A program made the position numbers and the translations under genes. A DNA stretch of 26,657 bases from Prevotella sp. (lineage in GTDB: Bacteria; Bacteroidota; Bacteroidia; Bacteroidales; Bacteroidaceae): positions 1 to 26,657 of the forward strand of contig JAILAA010000126.1 in the NCBI GenBank assembly GCA_024681875.1, read 5' to 3'. Shown here piece after piece: positions 7,724-17,100 of the stretch. Positions within the stretch are counted from its first letter, which is position 1. Every line of letters begins with the position of its first letter. Under the pieces are notes generated by a model. The model had not been told where the DNA came from, searched no databases, and saw only the letters and a list, made by a program, of their open reading frames with translations.

Positions 7724-9691
7724 TTACTGTGTGTAGCCACGCACAGGATTCTCGTACATTCCGATAGGTATTCTAAACTGCATCATCTCGTCGAGATTGT
7801 GCACGGGATGTTCCATATCCTGCGGGATGGGAAGCTTGGAGAACTGCTGGAAATAGAGCAGGCAGGCATCGCGCCACCACTCCGCATCGCGTGCCTGGAT
7901 GCGCAGACGGCGCTGAATGTCGTTGAAACGCTCCTCGTCGACAAATTCTTTCATGGCATCCCACTTTGCCAGCATCTGTCGGGCGCCGATGACGCCATCG
8001 GCATATTTGTGGCAGAGCTCGTCCCAGAACGTGCGGCCGCTGTGCATACGATGCTGCCAGGGCACGTGGTGGAACCAGGCGAGGTATTTCTCAGGGCAGG
8101 TGTTGATGTCGTTGTACTGGTCGCACAGCTCTTTGGGGTACTGCGACACGGCATCTGTACCATTGTGTGTACGGTCGAATCCCAGCCCTTCGCTGTTGGC
8201 CTGATGGTAGTAGGGAGGCGTCCAGTCAGGGCGTATGCCTTTCGGGCTGTACCAAGGCTCGGGTCCGTAATGATGGGTTCCTGCGAAGATGTGGTGCAAA
8301 CCGAGGGGCATCATATAGTTGACGCATGTCTCGTGGCTTCCAACCATCAACTCCTTCATCGGCTTCACGAAACGCTCGTCACCAGTAAAAGTCTGGCGCA
8401 GCCATTCGTCGGCTATCTGCTCGCTCTTTATCGTGGGGCTCCATGCCAGACGTCCGAAGGCGTACCAGTTGGCTTGGGCGAAGTCGTGGCCACACCAGTT
8501 CGTGTCGTCGCCGATATTTGCTACGCCAGCTACAGCGTCCAGGTAGCCTGGTTCGAACAGCGAGAAGAACTCCTGCCACATCGGGGCGAGGAACACGAGA
8601 TGATTGGCGGCGCCGAGATATTCCTGCGTCACCTGCAGCTCGGCAGCCAAGGATGTCTTCTTAATAGCAGTAAACAACGGACTATAGGGCTCACGCGGCT
8701 GGAAGTCGACGGGGCCATTCTTCACCTGCAGGATGACGTTGGGACGGAATTGGCCGTCCAGCGGCATGAACTCGTTGTAGGCCTGCCTGGCACGGTCTTT
8801 GTCCTGAGGGTTGTAGACGAAGGCACGCCACATCACAATGCCTTTGTGACGCTTGAGGGCATCGGCCAACATATTGGCGCCATCAGCGTGTGAACGGTCA
8901 TAGTCGCAGGGGCCAGGCTCGCCTTCGCTGTTTGCTTTTACGAGGAAACCACCGAAGTCGGGCACCAGCTTGTAGATTTCGTCCACCTTCTTTTTCCACC
9001 ATGCACGAACCTCCTTATTCAAGGGATCAGCTGTCTTCAGCCCTCCTACATGGATGGGCGAGGCGAAGTTGACCGACAGGTAGACGCGGATGTTATAGGG
9101 GCGCAGAATGTCGGCAATGTGCTTCACCTGCTGCAGGTTATCAGAGGCCAATGCCTGCGGCTTTGCGTTAACGTTGTTCAGTACGGTGCCGTTGATGCCG
9201 ATGCTGGCGTTAGCACGGGCGTATTGCAGCAGCCTGGCATCGTCAGTCTCAGGCCAGAAGATGCTATGTCCTGCGAAACCACGCTCCACGGTGCCGTTAG
9301 GGTTGTCCCAATGGTTGAGCAGACGCAGTTTGTAAGTTGGAGACGACGTAATGCTGAAGCGACTCATGTCGGCTCCTGTCTGTTGCCTTCTCAACAGCTC
9401 GAAGGCACCGTAGAGCAGTCCGGCATCGGTGCTGGCTGCCACGGTAGTCTTGCCGTCCTGGCAGGCGATGGTGTAGTCTTCGGAACTGTAGCCTCTCACC
9501 TTCAATAGCTCCAGCTCGCCGCCTTTCCAGAACTTTCGCATCTCGTCGGTAGCGGTACATGCAGGGCCGGTTACTTGGGTATTGTTGCCTTCTGCCATGC
9601 GCAGCCACAAGCGACTGCCGTCCTCAGCCCATACTGCCACTGAGAGCAGCAAGGCGAGGAAGGTATAGCGTAATCTATGCATAGTAATCAT
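7724..9691 (-). CDS. aguA: secreted alpha-glucuronidase, GH67
   Basis: Removes (4-O-methyl)-glucuronic acid from the non-reducing ends of xylo-oligosaccharides. 655 residues with a signal peptide (HRLRYTFLALLLSVAVWA). Catalytic residues are visible: general acid Glu256 (KANSEGEPGP), and the two bases Asp329 (NGPVDFQPREPYSP) and Glu357 (QVTQEYLGA). The spacing 256-329-357 is identical to that of the characterised Cellvibrio enzyme (292-365-393). Also typical are RLLNHWDNPNG, GYLDAVAGVANIGDDTNWCGHDFAQANWYAFGRLAW and HHVPWQHRMHSG. The start at 9691 abuts the stop of the preceding gene (TAA then ATG); an ATG three codons in (9682) is equally possible. It is the last gene of the xylan side-chain operon. 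Confidence 0.96.
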   Translation of the reverse strand: MITMHRLRYTFLALLLSVAVWAEDGSRLWLRMAEGNNTQVTGPACTATDEMRKFWKGGELELLKVRGYSSEDYTIACQDGKTTVAASTDAGLLYGAFELLRRQQTGADMSRFSITSSPTYKLRLLNHWDNPNGTVERGFAGHSIFWPETDDARLLQYARANASIGINGTVLNNVNAKPQALASDNLQQVKHIADILRPYNIRVYLSVNFASPIHVGGLKTADPLNKEVRAWWKKKVDEIYKLVPDFGGFLVKANSEGEPGPCDYDRSHADGANMLADALKRHKGIVMWRAFVYNPQDKDRARQAYNEFMPLDGQFRPNVILQVKNGPVDFQPREPYSPLFTAIKKTSLAAELQVTQEYLGAANHLVFLAPMWQEFFSLFEPGYLDAVAGVANIGDDTNWCGHDFAQANWYAFGRLAWSPTIKSEQIADEWLRQTFTGDERFVKPMKELMVGSHETCVNYMMPLGLHHIFAGTHHYGPEPWYSPKGIRPDWTPPYYHQANSEGLGFDRTHNGTDAVSQYPKELCDQYNDINTCPEKYLAWFHHVPWQHRMHSGRTFWDELCHKYADGVIGARQMLAKWDAMKEFVDEERFNDIQRRLRIQARDAEWWRDACLLYFQQFSKLPIPQDMEHPVHNLDEMMQFRIPIGMYENPVRGYTQ

Positions 9692-11746
9692 TTAGTTGAT
9701 GAGGAAAATCTTCTCTTTGCCCCTAAAAGTAGCCTTTACTGTAGCTCGGCCGGCAACGACGGGGCTGATGTCGAACTGTACGGCGTTTACTGCCTTCTCG
9801 CATGTAGCCTTCACCTGTGAGCCGTCCTTCAGCGGAGCGTAAAGCTGGTAGCGGTTGCACTCAGTATAGCCATTGGCATTGGTAGACATGATGGGTTGTG
9901 CGGGGATGTTCAACTTCTTGCCGTCGACGGTGATGGTCACCTCAGGCACAAAGTCGGGTTGTGCCGATGCGTCAGGCTTTCCGAAGCCAATACCGTGGAG
10001 GTCGAAGAGGCCCTGCGGGCGCTGAGGCTGCTGAGGACCGCGACGTCCCCAAGGACCTTGCGGCTGTTCGGGCTGCTGAATCTCCGGTCCCTCGACCACG
10101 AGGTAGAGGGCGTGCTTGCCTGTGAGACCTTCAAGAGCTGGAACTGACTTCGTATAGGTGTATGCATTCTTGGAGGCATTCTCAGGGATGTCGACCAAAG
10201 CGACCTCCTCACCCTTCCAGGGATCGTCGAGCTTGACGTGAATCTTAAAGGCACCCTTGCCGCTGGGTGTCAGGTTCAGGCAGAGCTTAGCGTTGTCGCC
10301 CTTCTTGATGCCCTCGAAGGCTTTCACACCTTTGGTGTCCTGAGCCAGACCGCCGAAGCCGAAGTACTTGAAACCGATGATGCCTCCGTTCTGAATACCA
10401 GCCAGATCCATCGAGTTGTTCCACACGTCGTGATTGTCCTGCATCCAGTTGTTGGCATTAGGACCATACACGAAGCAGGCCAAACCTGCAGAATAGTAGG
10501 CGTATGGGGGCAAGCCGAAAATCTGGAAGCCCTCGCTGGTTACCTCAGCACCAGTATAAGTATTGCCGTCGGAAGCGGCAGCCGTCCACACATTATCTTT
10601 TGTATAGGGATCGTAGCCGGTGATGGTCACCTTGCCTCCCTTGGCCACAGGCTTCTTGTCCCAAGTAATCTTCACGGGAGCTACCATAGCCTGACGGGCA
10701 TTACCGAAGCCACGTGGCGGACGATGGTAGAAGACATACCATTGGCCGTTGATCTCCTGAATAGAGCCATGGGTGTTGTGGCCGAAGTTGGTGGTGATGA
10801 GTTTCGAGCCGTCCTCGTTGAGCACCACGCCGCGTGAGTCAACCAGCACGCCGCCTGAACGCCACGGGCCAAGGGGTGAGTCGCCGAAAGCATAGCGCAG
10901 GGCAGAGTTCGTGTTGCCCAAGCCGTATTCCTTACCACTATAGCCGCTGAACACCATCACGTACTTATTGCCCACCTGGCGGATAGACGAAGCCTCGAAG
11001 AAATTGAAGTCCAACGGGTTCTGACCCTGATAGAGGGCCTTATACTCGCTGCCCTCCTTGTCAAGCAGACGGCCATCAGCGCTGCTGGCAGGGATGAAGG
11101 GGTCAATCAGCTCAGTGCCCTCACGCTTCGAATACATCGTGTTCTGGTCGAGTTCGCAGGCTGTGCTGTGCTGGAAACCGTAGAACACATAGGCGCGGTA
11201 GCCCTTGTCGAAGTCCTTGTCTTTTTTGTTTGTCACTGGTTCAACAAACACCGAGGGGTCGAAATCGATGAGCGAGCCAGGCAGGCATTGCGAGCCGTCC
11301 TCCGTCAGATTGACGGGTACGAAGGGCCCGTTGGGGCGGTCGCTTTTGCACACCATGGCCACACGGCGCCAGCCGCGGCTGTGGGGATAGAGCCAGTAGG
11401 TCTTCTTCCCAGTGGCCTTGTCGACGGTCTCCACGAGGTCGGGCGCGAACATCGTGTCCCACTGTCCTCCCGTGAACCACGAGAAGATGGGCCCCTCATC
11501 GCGCCACTGCGTCAGGTCTTCCACAGGTGCCGACCACATGCGGATGTCGTTGCCGCAATACTGCGTGTAGTGGGTGTCATGAGAGCCGATGATATAGGCG
11601 CGTTGCTTGCCTGGATTGTCAGGGTCGTCGAACACGCGCGGCTCACCGTCGGGCACATGCTCCCAAAGTGGGAGATAAGGATTCTGCGCCAAGGCCAAGG
11701 CGGCGCAACTCATTGCGAGCGTGATGCTCAGAAACAGTCTTTTCAT
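9692..11746 (-). CDS. secreted GH43 glycoside hydrolase with C-terminal CBM6-like and accessory beta-sandwich domains
   Basis: 684 residues with a signal peptide ending near ALALAQ (21). A five-bladed GH43 propeller spans about 22-370. Candidate catalytic residues are the base Asp40 or Asp41 (PRVFDDPDNPG), the modulator Asp163 (DFDPSVF) and the acid Glu251 (FNFFEASSIR). A CBM6-like region (about 415-590; GIIGFKYFGFGG, HALYLVVEG) is interrupted by a Pro/Gln-rich loop (557-579). A last beta-rich segment covers about 600-684. Substrate is unproven; arabinofuranosidase or beta-xylosidase on arabinoxylan is inferred from its place between the GH43-CBM6-esterase and GH67 genes, with 9- and 0-base gaps. 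I could not assign the GH43 subfamily. Confidence 0.88.
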   Translation of the reverse strand: MKRLFLSITLAMSCAALALAQNPYLPLWEHVPDGEPRVFDDPDNPGKQRAYIIGSHDTHYTQYCGNDIRMWSAPVEDLTQWRDEGPIFSWFTGGQWDTMFAPDLVETVDKATGKKTYWLYPHSRGWRRVAMVCKSDRPNGPFVPVNLTEDGSQCLPGSLIDFDPSVFVEPVTNKKDKDFDKGYRAYVFYGFQHSTACELDQNTMYSKREGTELIDPFIPASSADGRLLDKEGSEYKALYQGQNPLDFNFFEASSIRQVGNKYVMVFSGYSGKEYGLGNTNSALRYAFGDSPLGPWRSGGVLVDSRGVVLNEDGSKLITTNFGHNTHGSIQEINGQWYVFYHRPPRGFGNARQAMVAPVKITWDKKPVAKGGKVTITGYDPYTKDNVWTAAASDGNTYTGAEVTSEGFQIFGLPPYAYYSAGLACFVYGPNANNWMQDNHDVWNNSMDLAGIQNGGIIGFKYFGFGGLAQDTKGVKAFEGIKKGDNAKLCLNLTPSGKGAFKIHVKLDDPWKGEEVALVDIPENASKNAYTYTKSVPALEGLTGKHALYLVVEGPEIQQPEQPQGPWGRRGPQQPQRPQGLFDLHGIGFGKPDASAQPDFVPEVTITVDGKKLNIPAQPIMSTNANGYTECNRYQLYAPLKDGSQVKATCEKAVNAVQFDISPVVAGRATVKATFRGKEKIFLIN

Positions 11747-11755
11747 TGTATTATC

Positions 11756-13966
11756 TTATTTTAGTTTTGCATTCTTTTCTATTGTCCAGCCCTCGCGCTG
11801 CAGCAGGAGCGGGCTGTTGCCGCGGAACATGCGGGCGGCCTTGCTGTCGCCCTTCAGCTGCCAGTCGAGCCAGGCAAGAGCCGGTACTGTGAACTCGCCG
11901 CCATGAGGCTGGCGATAGGTGCCGCCATGACCTACGGGATAGTTGACGGCGCAGGCGGGCACATGGCTGATGCGGTGGAAGTCGTCCATACCGTTCTCAT
12001 AGGCAATGTCGGTCTTGCCGCCTAGAATGTAGATGACAGGCGTGTGAATCTCCTCCAGCTTCGACTTCTGCGGCATGGGCATGCCGCCCACAGCCTGGTG
12101 AGCGTTCTGCTGGTTGAAGAGGCCGCTGTTGCAAATCATCAGAGCGGTGATGCGCTTGTCGGCGCAGTTGTAGAGCGTCTGCAGTCCGCCGCACGACATG
12201 CCGGCAGCGCAGATATGCTTCACGTCAATCTTCTGATAGTAAGGCGACTGCGGGTCGGCATTCTGCGCGATGGCCCAGTCGATAGAGGCTATCTGCTGCT
12301 CGGTGGTTGACATCGGGCCGCGATAGGGTTTCTCCTCCAAAGGAATATAGCCTGTGGCGATGACAAGATAGCCGTGCGATGCAATCTCGTTGAGGAATTT
12401 GAAGTGTTCCCAAGGTGAGTCAGTGCAGGCGCCGTTGCCCCATACCAGCACGGGCAGCGCCTTCTTCTTGTTGAAGGACTTCAGGTCCTGCGGGACGAAG
12501 ACGGTGTGTGCGGGAAGTGAGGGTTCTTCCTTCATCACGGCCTTGAACGGGCCTGTGCCGCCTTCCTCGACGATGCGTGACTTCACGCCGCCCATCTCCC
12601 ACCAGTCGAAGTTGAAGAGTTTCGGACCCTTGCGGCCTTTGAAAACGAGGTAGAGGTCATGGGGCGAGGGGAGAGAGGTGAGAGGTAAGAGGTCTGTGGT
12701 GAGTGTCTGCCACTGCTCCCAGCCGCCAGTGCCGGGCACGCTGAGTGTGCCGAGGAGTTCACCTCCGAGGCTGTCGAGACGCACCTCGATGGCGCCGCCA
12801 CGAAGGCCGGAAGCCACGCGTGCCGTGAAGCTAGTGGGCCATGCAACGCCGAAGTCTACGCTCTGCAGCTTGATATAGTCGCCGTTGTGGATGTCGGTGA
12901 CATAGACGCCGATGGCGTCGTTCTGCTCGGTCTTGATGCCTTTGGAGAAGGCCATTGTCTCAGCTTCCACGCGACGGTAAGGACTGAGGGCATCGACGGG
13001 CTTCACACCCTCGTCGGTAGGCAGAATGGTGGGGAAGCTACCATCGGCATTGTACTTAAACTCCTCCACGGCGACGCTACGGCCGAAGCCGCCGCCCTGT
13101 GGCAGCTTGCCTGTGTGATAGAAGAAATAGCTGTGTCCTTTATAGTCGGCCACGCCGCAGTGATTGGTGAACGAGTTGGTCTCGCTGAGCGGCATAATCT
13201 CTCCGGCATATTTCCAAGGGCCAGTGGGTGAGGGAGCTGTGCTGTAGCTGATGTGCTCAGGCACGCCGCCAGCAGCATAGAGCAGCTGGTAAGTGCCGTT
13301 GCGCTTCGTCAGCCAAGGGCCTTCCACATAGCTGTCCTTGTATTTCTTGCCCTGCTGGCGCTGGCGCATCATCGGACCACCAAAGGCTTCCTCGGTCATG
13401 TCAAGCTTACCCAGCTCGCCGCTGTAGGATATCATGTCGCGGTTCAGCTTCAGGTAATAGCACTGCGGATTGCCCCACATCAGCCACGCCTGACCGTCGT
13501 TGTCGATGAGCACGGTGGGATCGATATGGTCCCACGAGCCATTCTCGAAGAGAGGCTTGCCGATGGCATCCTTGAAGGGGCCCGTAGGTGTGTCGCCCAC
13601 AGCCACGCCGATGGCCATGCCGCCGGAGAGCTTCGAGTGGGCACAGATGTACCAGTAGAACTTGCCGTTGCGGGCTACGCACTGCGAGGCCCAGGCACGG
13701 TCGTCGGCCCAGGAGAAGCTTTCCAGGGCGAGTGGTGACCCGTGGTCGGTCCAGTTCACCATGTCAGTAGTGGAATACACACGCCACTCCTGCATCCAGA
13801 AGAAGTCGGCGCCATCCTCATCGTGGCCGGTGTACACATACATCGTACCGTCGTGCACCATGGGGGCAGGGTCGCTGGTGCACCAAGTCTGCACAAAAGG
13901 ATTCTGTGCCTTTGTGGCAACGGCGGTACTAAGCATCACCGTAGCCAGGATGATAAGTCTTTTCAT
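11756..13966 (-). CDS. secreted trimodular GH43-CBM6-carbohydrate esterase
   Basis: 736 residues from the ATG at 13966, which opens a signal peptide (KRLIILATVMLSTAVATKA) and lies 36 bases after a -7 box; a longer frame opening with TTG at 14005 overlaps that box and is rejected. GH43 domain, about 22-325: base Asp32 (CTSDPAPMVHDG), modulator Asp149 (DHIDPTV), acid Glu215 (YVEGPWL). CBM6, about 331-460 (RRVEAETMAFSKG, NGDYIKLQSVDFG, FNFDWWEM). An alpha/beta-hydrolase esterase follows at about 465-736: Ser591 in GMSCGG, likely Asp653 (GGKTDIAY) and His680 (PVGHGGTY). Inferred role: removal of arabinose or xylose and of an acyl group (acetyl or feruloyl) by one protein on decorated xylan. It is the first gene of the operon, downstream of the candidate regulator site. 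Confidence 0.92.
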   Translation of the reverse strand: MKRLIILATVMLSTAVATKAQNPFVQTWCTSDPAPMVHDGTMYVYTGHDEDGADFFWMQEWRVYSTTDMVNWTDHGSPLALESFSWADDRAWASQCVARNGKFYWYICAHSKLSGGMAIGVAVGDTPTGPFKDAIGKPLFENGSWDHIDPTVLIDNDGQAWLMWGNPQCYYLKLNRDMISYSGELGKLDMTEEAFGGPMMRQRQQGKKYKDSYVEGPWLTKRNGTYQLLYAAGGVPEHISYSTAPSPTGPWKYAGEIMPLSETNSFTNHCGVADYKGHSYFFYHTGKLPQGGGFGRSVAVEEFKYNADGSFPTILPTDEGVKPVDALSPYRRVEAETMAFSKGIKTEQNDAIGVYVTDIHNGDYIKLQSVDFGVAWPTSFTARVASGLRGGAIEVRLDSLGGELLGTLSVPGTGGWEQWQTLTTDLLPLTSLPSPHDLYLVFKGRKGPKLFNFDWWEMGGVKSRIVEEGGTGPFKAVMKEEPSLPAHTVFVPQDLKSFNKKKALPVLVWGNGACTDSPWEHFKFLNEIASHGYLVIATGYIPLEEKPYRGPMSTTEQQIASIDWAIAQNADPQSPYYQKIDVKHICAAGMSCGGLQTLYNCADKRITALMICNSGLFNQQNAHQAVGGMPMPQKSKLEEIHTPVIYILGGKTDIAYENGMDDFHRISHVPACAVNYPVGHGGTYRQPHGGEFTVPALAWLDWQLKGDSKAARMFRGNSPLLLQREGWTIEKNAKLK

Positions 13967-14002
13967 TTTGCTGTTAAATAATTTAGGTAATGTATTTGAC
14001 GG

Positions 14003-14010
14003 CAAAATTA
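14003..14010 (-). promoter_or_regulatory. -7 box (TAATTTTG) of the GH43-GH43-GH67 operon
   Basis: TAATTTTG on the minus strand matches TAnnTTTG, 36 bases before the operon's first ATG. No TTTG is seen at the -33 position, which fits an activator-dependent promoter. The 18-base run TTTTTTTCGTAATTTTGC is identical to the promoter of the SGNH esterase operon (18183-18200, plus). Confidence 0.6.
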
Positions 14011-14038
14011 CGAAAAAAAAATAAGTCCGGGCTACTGT

Positions 14039-14068
14039 ATTTGTATCCTGTTTTTTTTAATTTGTATC
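14039..14068 (-). promoter_or_regulatory. candidate XynR operator: direct repeat GATACAAAT, 21-bp period
   Basis: GATACAAAT occurs twice on the minus strand (14060-14068 and 14039-14047), start-to-start 21 bases, i.e. two helical turns on one DNA face. The proximal copy ends 28 bases before the -7 box. AraC-family DNA-binding domains typically recognise direct repeats of about 21 bp next to the core promoter, and the adjacent regulator ends in such a domain. Assignment is inference. Confidence 0.5.
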
Positions 14069-14141
14069 AAAGCTTTTCTCTATTGCTGAAAAAGGCCTGT
14101 GTATAAATCTTGAAGAATCGTTTTTAACAGGAACGAAGTTC

Positions 14142-17100
14142 CTATTCCTTGGGAGGCAATGGCCCATCGGCATGTTGATCGGCAAATTCGCGGGGCGACA
14201 TTCCGAAGTGTTTTCTGAAAACGGCAGAGAAATAGGGGAGGCTGGAATAGCCCACGGAGTAGGCTACTTGTGAAATATTCACCTTCTGTTCCCGCAGCAG
14301 CCGTGCGGCCTGTTCCATGCGAATGTTGCGAACGAACTCTGACACAGGAATACCCGTTATTTCCTTCATCTTACGATGCAGGTGAGCGCGGCTGATACCC
14401 GCCTCGGCACAGAGTACATCGACACTGTAGTCGCTGTCGCTCAAATGCTCGTTGACGCTTTTGATAACGCGCTCCATCAGTAGCTCGTCATTACCTTTCA
14501 TTTCTATCTTCTGTATCTTCTCCATCGGCTTCTGCTGTCCAGTGTATTTTCCACGCAGGCGCTGGCGCATATTGAAGAGATTGTCAATCGTAGCATGCAG
14601 CTCGTCAATGTTGAAGGGTTTGGTGAGATAGGCATCGGCACCTTTCTCCAAACCTTCCAGACGGTGATCAATGTCGCCCTTGGAAGTGAGCATGATAACA
14701 GGCAGGTGCGAGATATTGACGTTGGCACGCAACAAGCGCAACATGGTAAAGCCGTCCATCTCAGGCATCATTACGTCGGAAATGACCATGTCGTAGGCTT
14801 GGTCAGGACCGCCCGCTGTCGGCGAGAGCAGTTCCTTGAGTGCATCCCTGCCATTGTGGCAGGTAGTGAAATGATAGTAGGGGCTCAGTTCCTCGGCAAT
14901 GTAGCGCGGAATCTCCTCGTCATCATCAGCTATGAGGATATAGTGGTGACTGGCTGGCTGCTTCTTCCCCGTCAGTCGCAATGCCGTCGGCTCCTCTTCC
15001 GTCTCGTCAATCTCGTCGTCGCTCAGATGTGCACGTCCCAGCGGCAAGCGGACAGTGAAGACGGCGCCCTTCTGCCCGTCGTCACGGTTGCGACCGCTGA
15101 TGGAGCCGTGGTGCATGTCGACAATCATCTTGCACAGGTTGAGGCCAATGCCCGTTCCCTCTGCATGCATTCCCTTGTCGCCGCGTCCTTGGAAGAAGCG
15201 TTCAAACAGATGCTCTATGGTTTCACTCCGCATCCCTGGCCCCGTGTCGCTGACGACGATCTCCACATAGTCTTTCAAGGCACCACGGGTGTGGTCGTCA
15301 TGCCCCTCTGAGAGAACAATACTGATGTCTCCGTTGTCAAAGCTGTATTTGAAAGCATTTGAGAGAAGGTTGGACACCACCTTGTCAAACTGTGTACGGT
15401 CTACCCACACCATGACAGGCTTCTCGGGAGTCGCACTGAGGGTAAAGTTGATGTTCCTCTCGCGGGCATAGTATTCATATACCTTATATATAGATAGCAG
15501 CATGGCGTGCATGTCTGTCTCCTGGCAGTGCAGCTTCATCTGCTGCTTGTCTATCTTTCTTACGTCCAGAATCTGGTTCACCAGCTTCAGGATGCGCTGT
15601 GCATTGCGGTCGATGGCATCTACCGAGCTCTCCTCCTTCACCGTTGCCGATTTCAGTTTCTTCAGGGCACCCATGATGAGTGTCAGTGGCGAACGGATAT
15701 CATGCATGGCATTGATGAGGAACTTCATCTTGTCCTCCTCCTGACGCTGTCTCATGCGACGGCGCCACGTCACCACGGCAATGGCCAAAAGCGCCATGAA
15801 CACGAGAGCGTAGATAGCGTAAGCCAGTTTAGAGCGATACCAAGGCGGACGGACCACGATAGTAATGGTTATTGGCTCGGACACCACACCGTTGTCGACG
15901 GCACGCACATCAATGCTATAGGTGCCACTTGACAGATGTGAAAGGGTGATGGTGTTCTTGCCCGCTTCGTTGGTCGTCCACTGGTCACCGCCATACAGCC
16001 GATGTTCCAGGATAGTGTTGGCTGCGTTATCGTAGTTCAGCAATGAGAACTCCAGCTGTATGGAGTTGTCCTGATAGCTCACGGTGAAGTATCTGCTTTC
16101 GTCTACAGGTTTCGCTGTCACTTGCTTGCCGTCCGACTCTGTGCGCGTGGTCACGGGATGGCCGTCGATATAGAAGCCCGTCAGCAGCAGTTTGCCTGGC
16201 GTAGACTGCACACTCATCACCTGTTGCGGTGTGAAAGTGGTAATACCTTCTGCAGTGGCAAAGAAGATGCGGTCGTCGTCGTTGTGCAAGCCAACTCCAC
16301 TGATGTATTCGCGGTTGGTAAGGCCCGAGCCACTTATAAAGGAACGCCAACGCTGCTCTTTGTCCTGGAATTGCCACAGACCGTTCAGCGTACTGCACCA
16401 GATATCGTTCTCGTTGTCCTGAACGATGTAGCTAATGGACATTGACTGTAAGGGCGTATCTTCCGATGGAAATTCCTCCAACACGTTGGCATCACGTTTC
16501 CAAAGGCATAAGCCCTGCTCAAGTCCGATAATGATGTCGCCCCCTTTGGTTTCACAGAGCGCGTAGCACATTCTGCCTTCAGCAAGTATGTTCCAGCCGA
16601 AGGGACGGAACGAGCGCGTAGAAGGGTCGAAGCAAGCCACACCATTAGAAGTGCCTATCCAGATGCGTCCCTCGTGGTCAGGCATCAGCTGCATCACCCA
16701 GTCATTGGGCAAACGGCCCAGCTGCGGGTCGTCTTTGTCATTCATCGAGTAATGGGTAATGCTTCCATCAGCTCGGTCATAGACGAGTATGCCCTTGGCA
16801 AAGGCCGAGAACACAAGCGTTCCCCTGCCGTTGTCGGTCATGTCGTTGAACTTGTCGCAGACAAAGTCGGTGACCATATCCCCAGTGCCTGTCGACGGAT
16901 CATACTTGAAAACGGCGTGGCTGGTGCCCAGCCAGTATTGGTGCTGCTTGTCGCGGTAGATAAACTCCACATCGTCAGGTGCATTGGGATGACTGACAAG
17001 GCGTCCCTCTCGGTCAAAGCCGTAAACGCCTTTATTCTGCACTGTGCACCAGGTGATTTCCCCGGCACCCTCAGTCACCGATGACACGTTGGTACCTATC

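Noticed and set aside
7799..8893. A 364-codon open frame on the plus strand, opposite the GH67 gene
   Set aside because: It lies wholly antisense to a gene with all catalytic residues intact, its translation shows no domain or signal peptide, and no promoter precedes it. GC-rich genes commonly leave such open antisense frames.
11168..11764. A 198-codon plus-strand frame opposite the GH43 gene
   Set aside because: Antisense shadow of a well-supported gene; no recognisable protein features and no promoter.
14129..14143. AGGAAC/GTTCCT inverted repeat overlapping the stop codon of the sensor gene
   Set aside because: Short stem, and on the transcribed strand it is followed by an A-rich rather than T-rich stretch, so a terminator cannot be supported.
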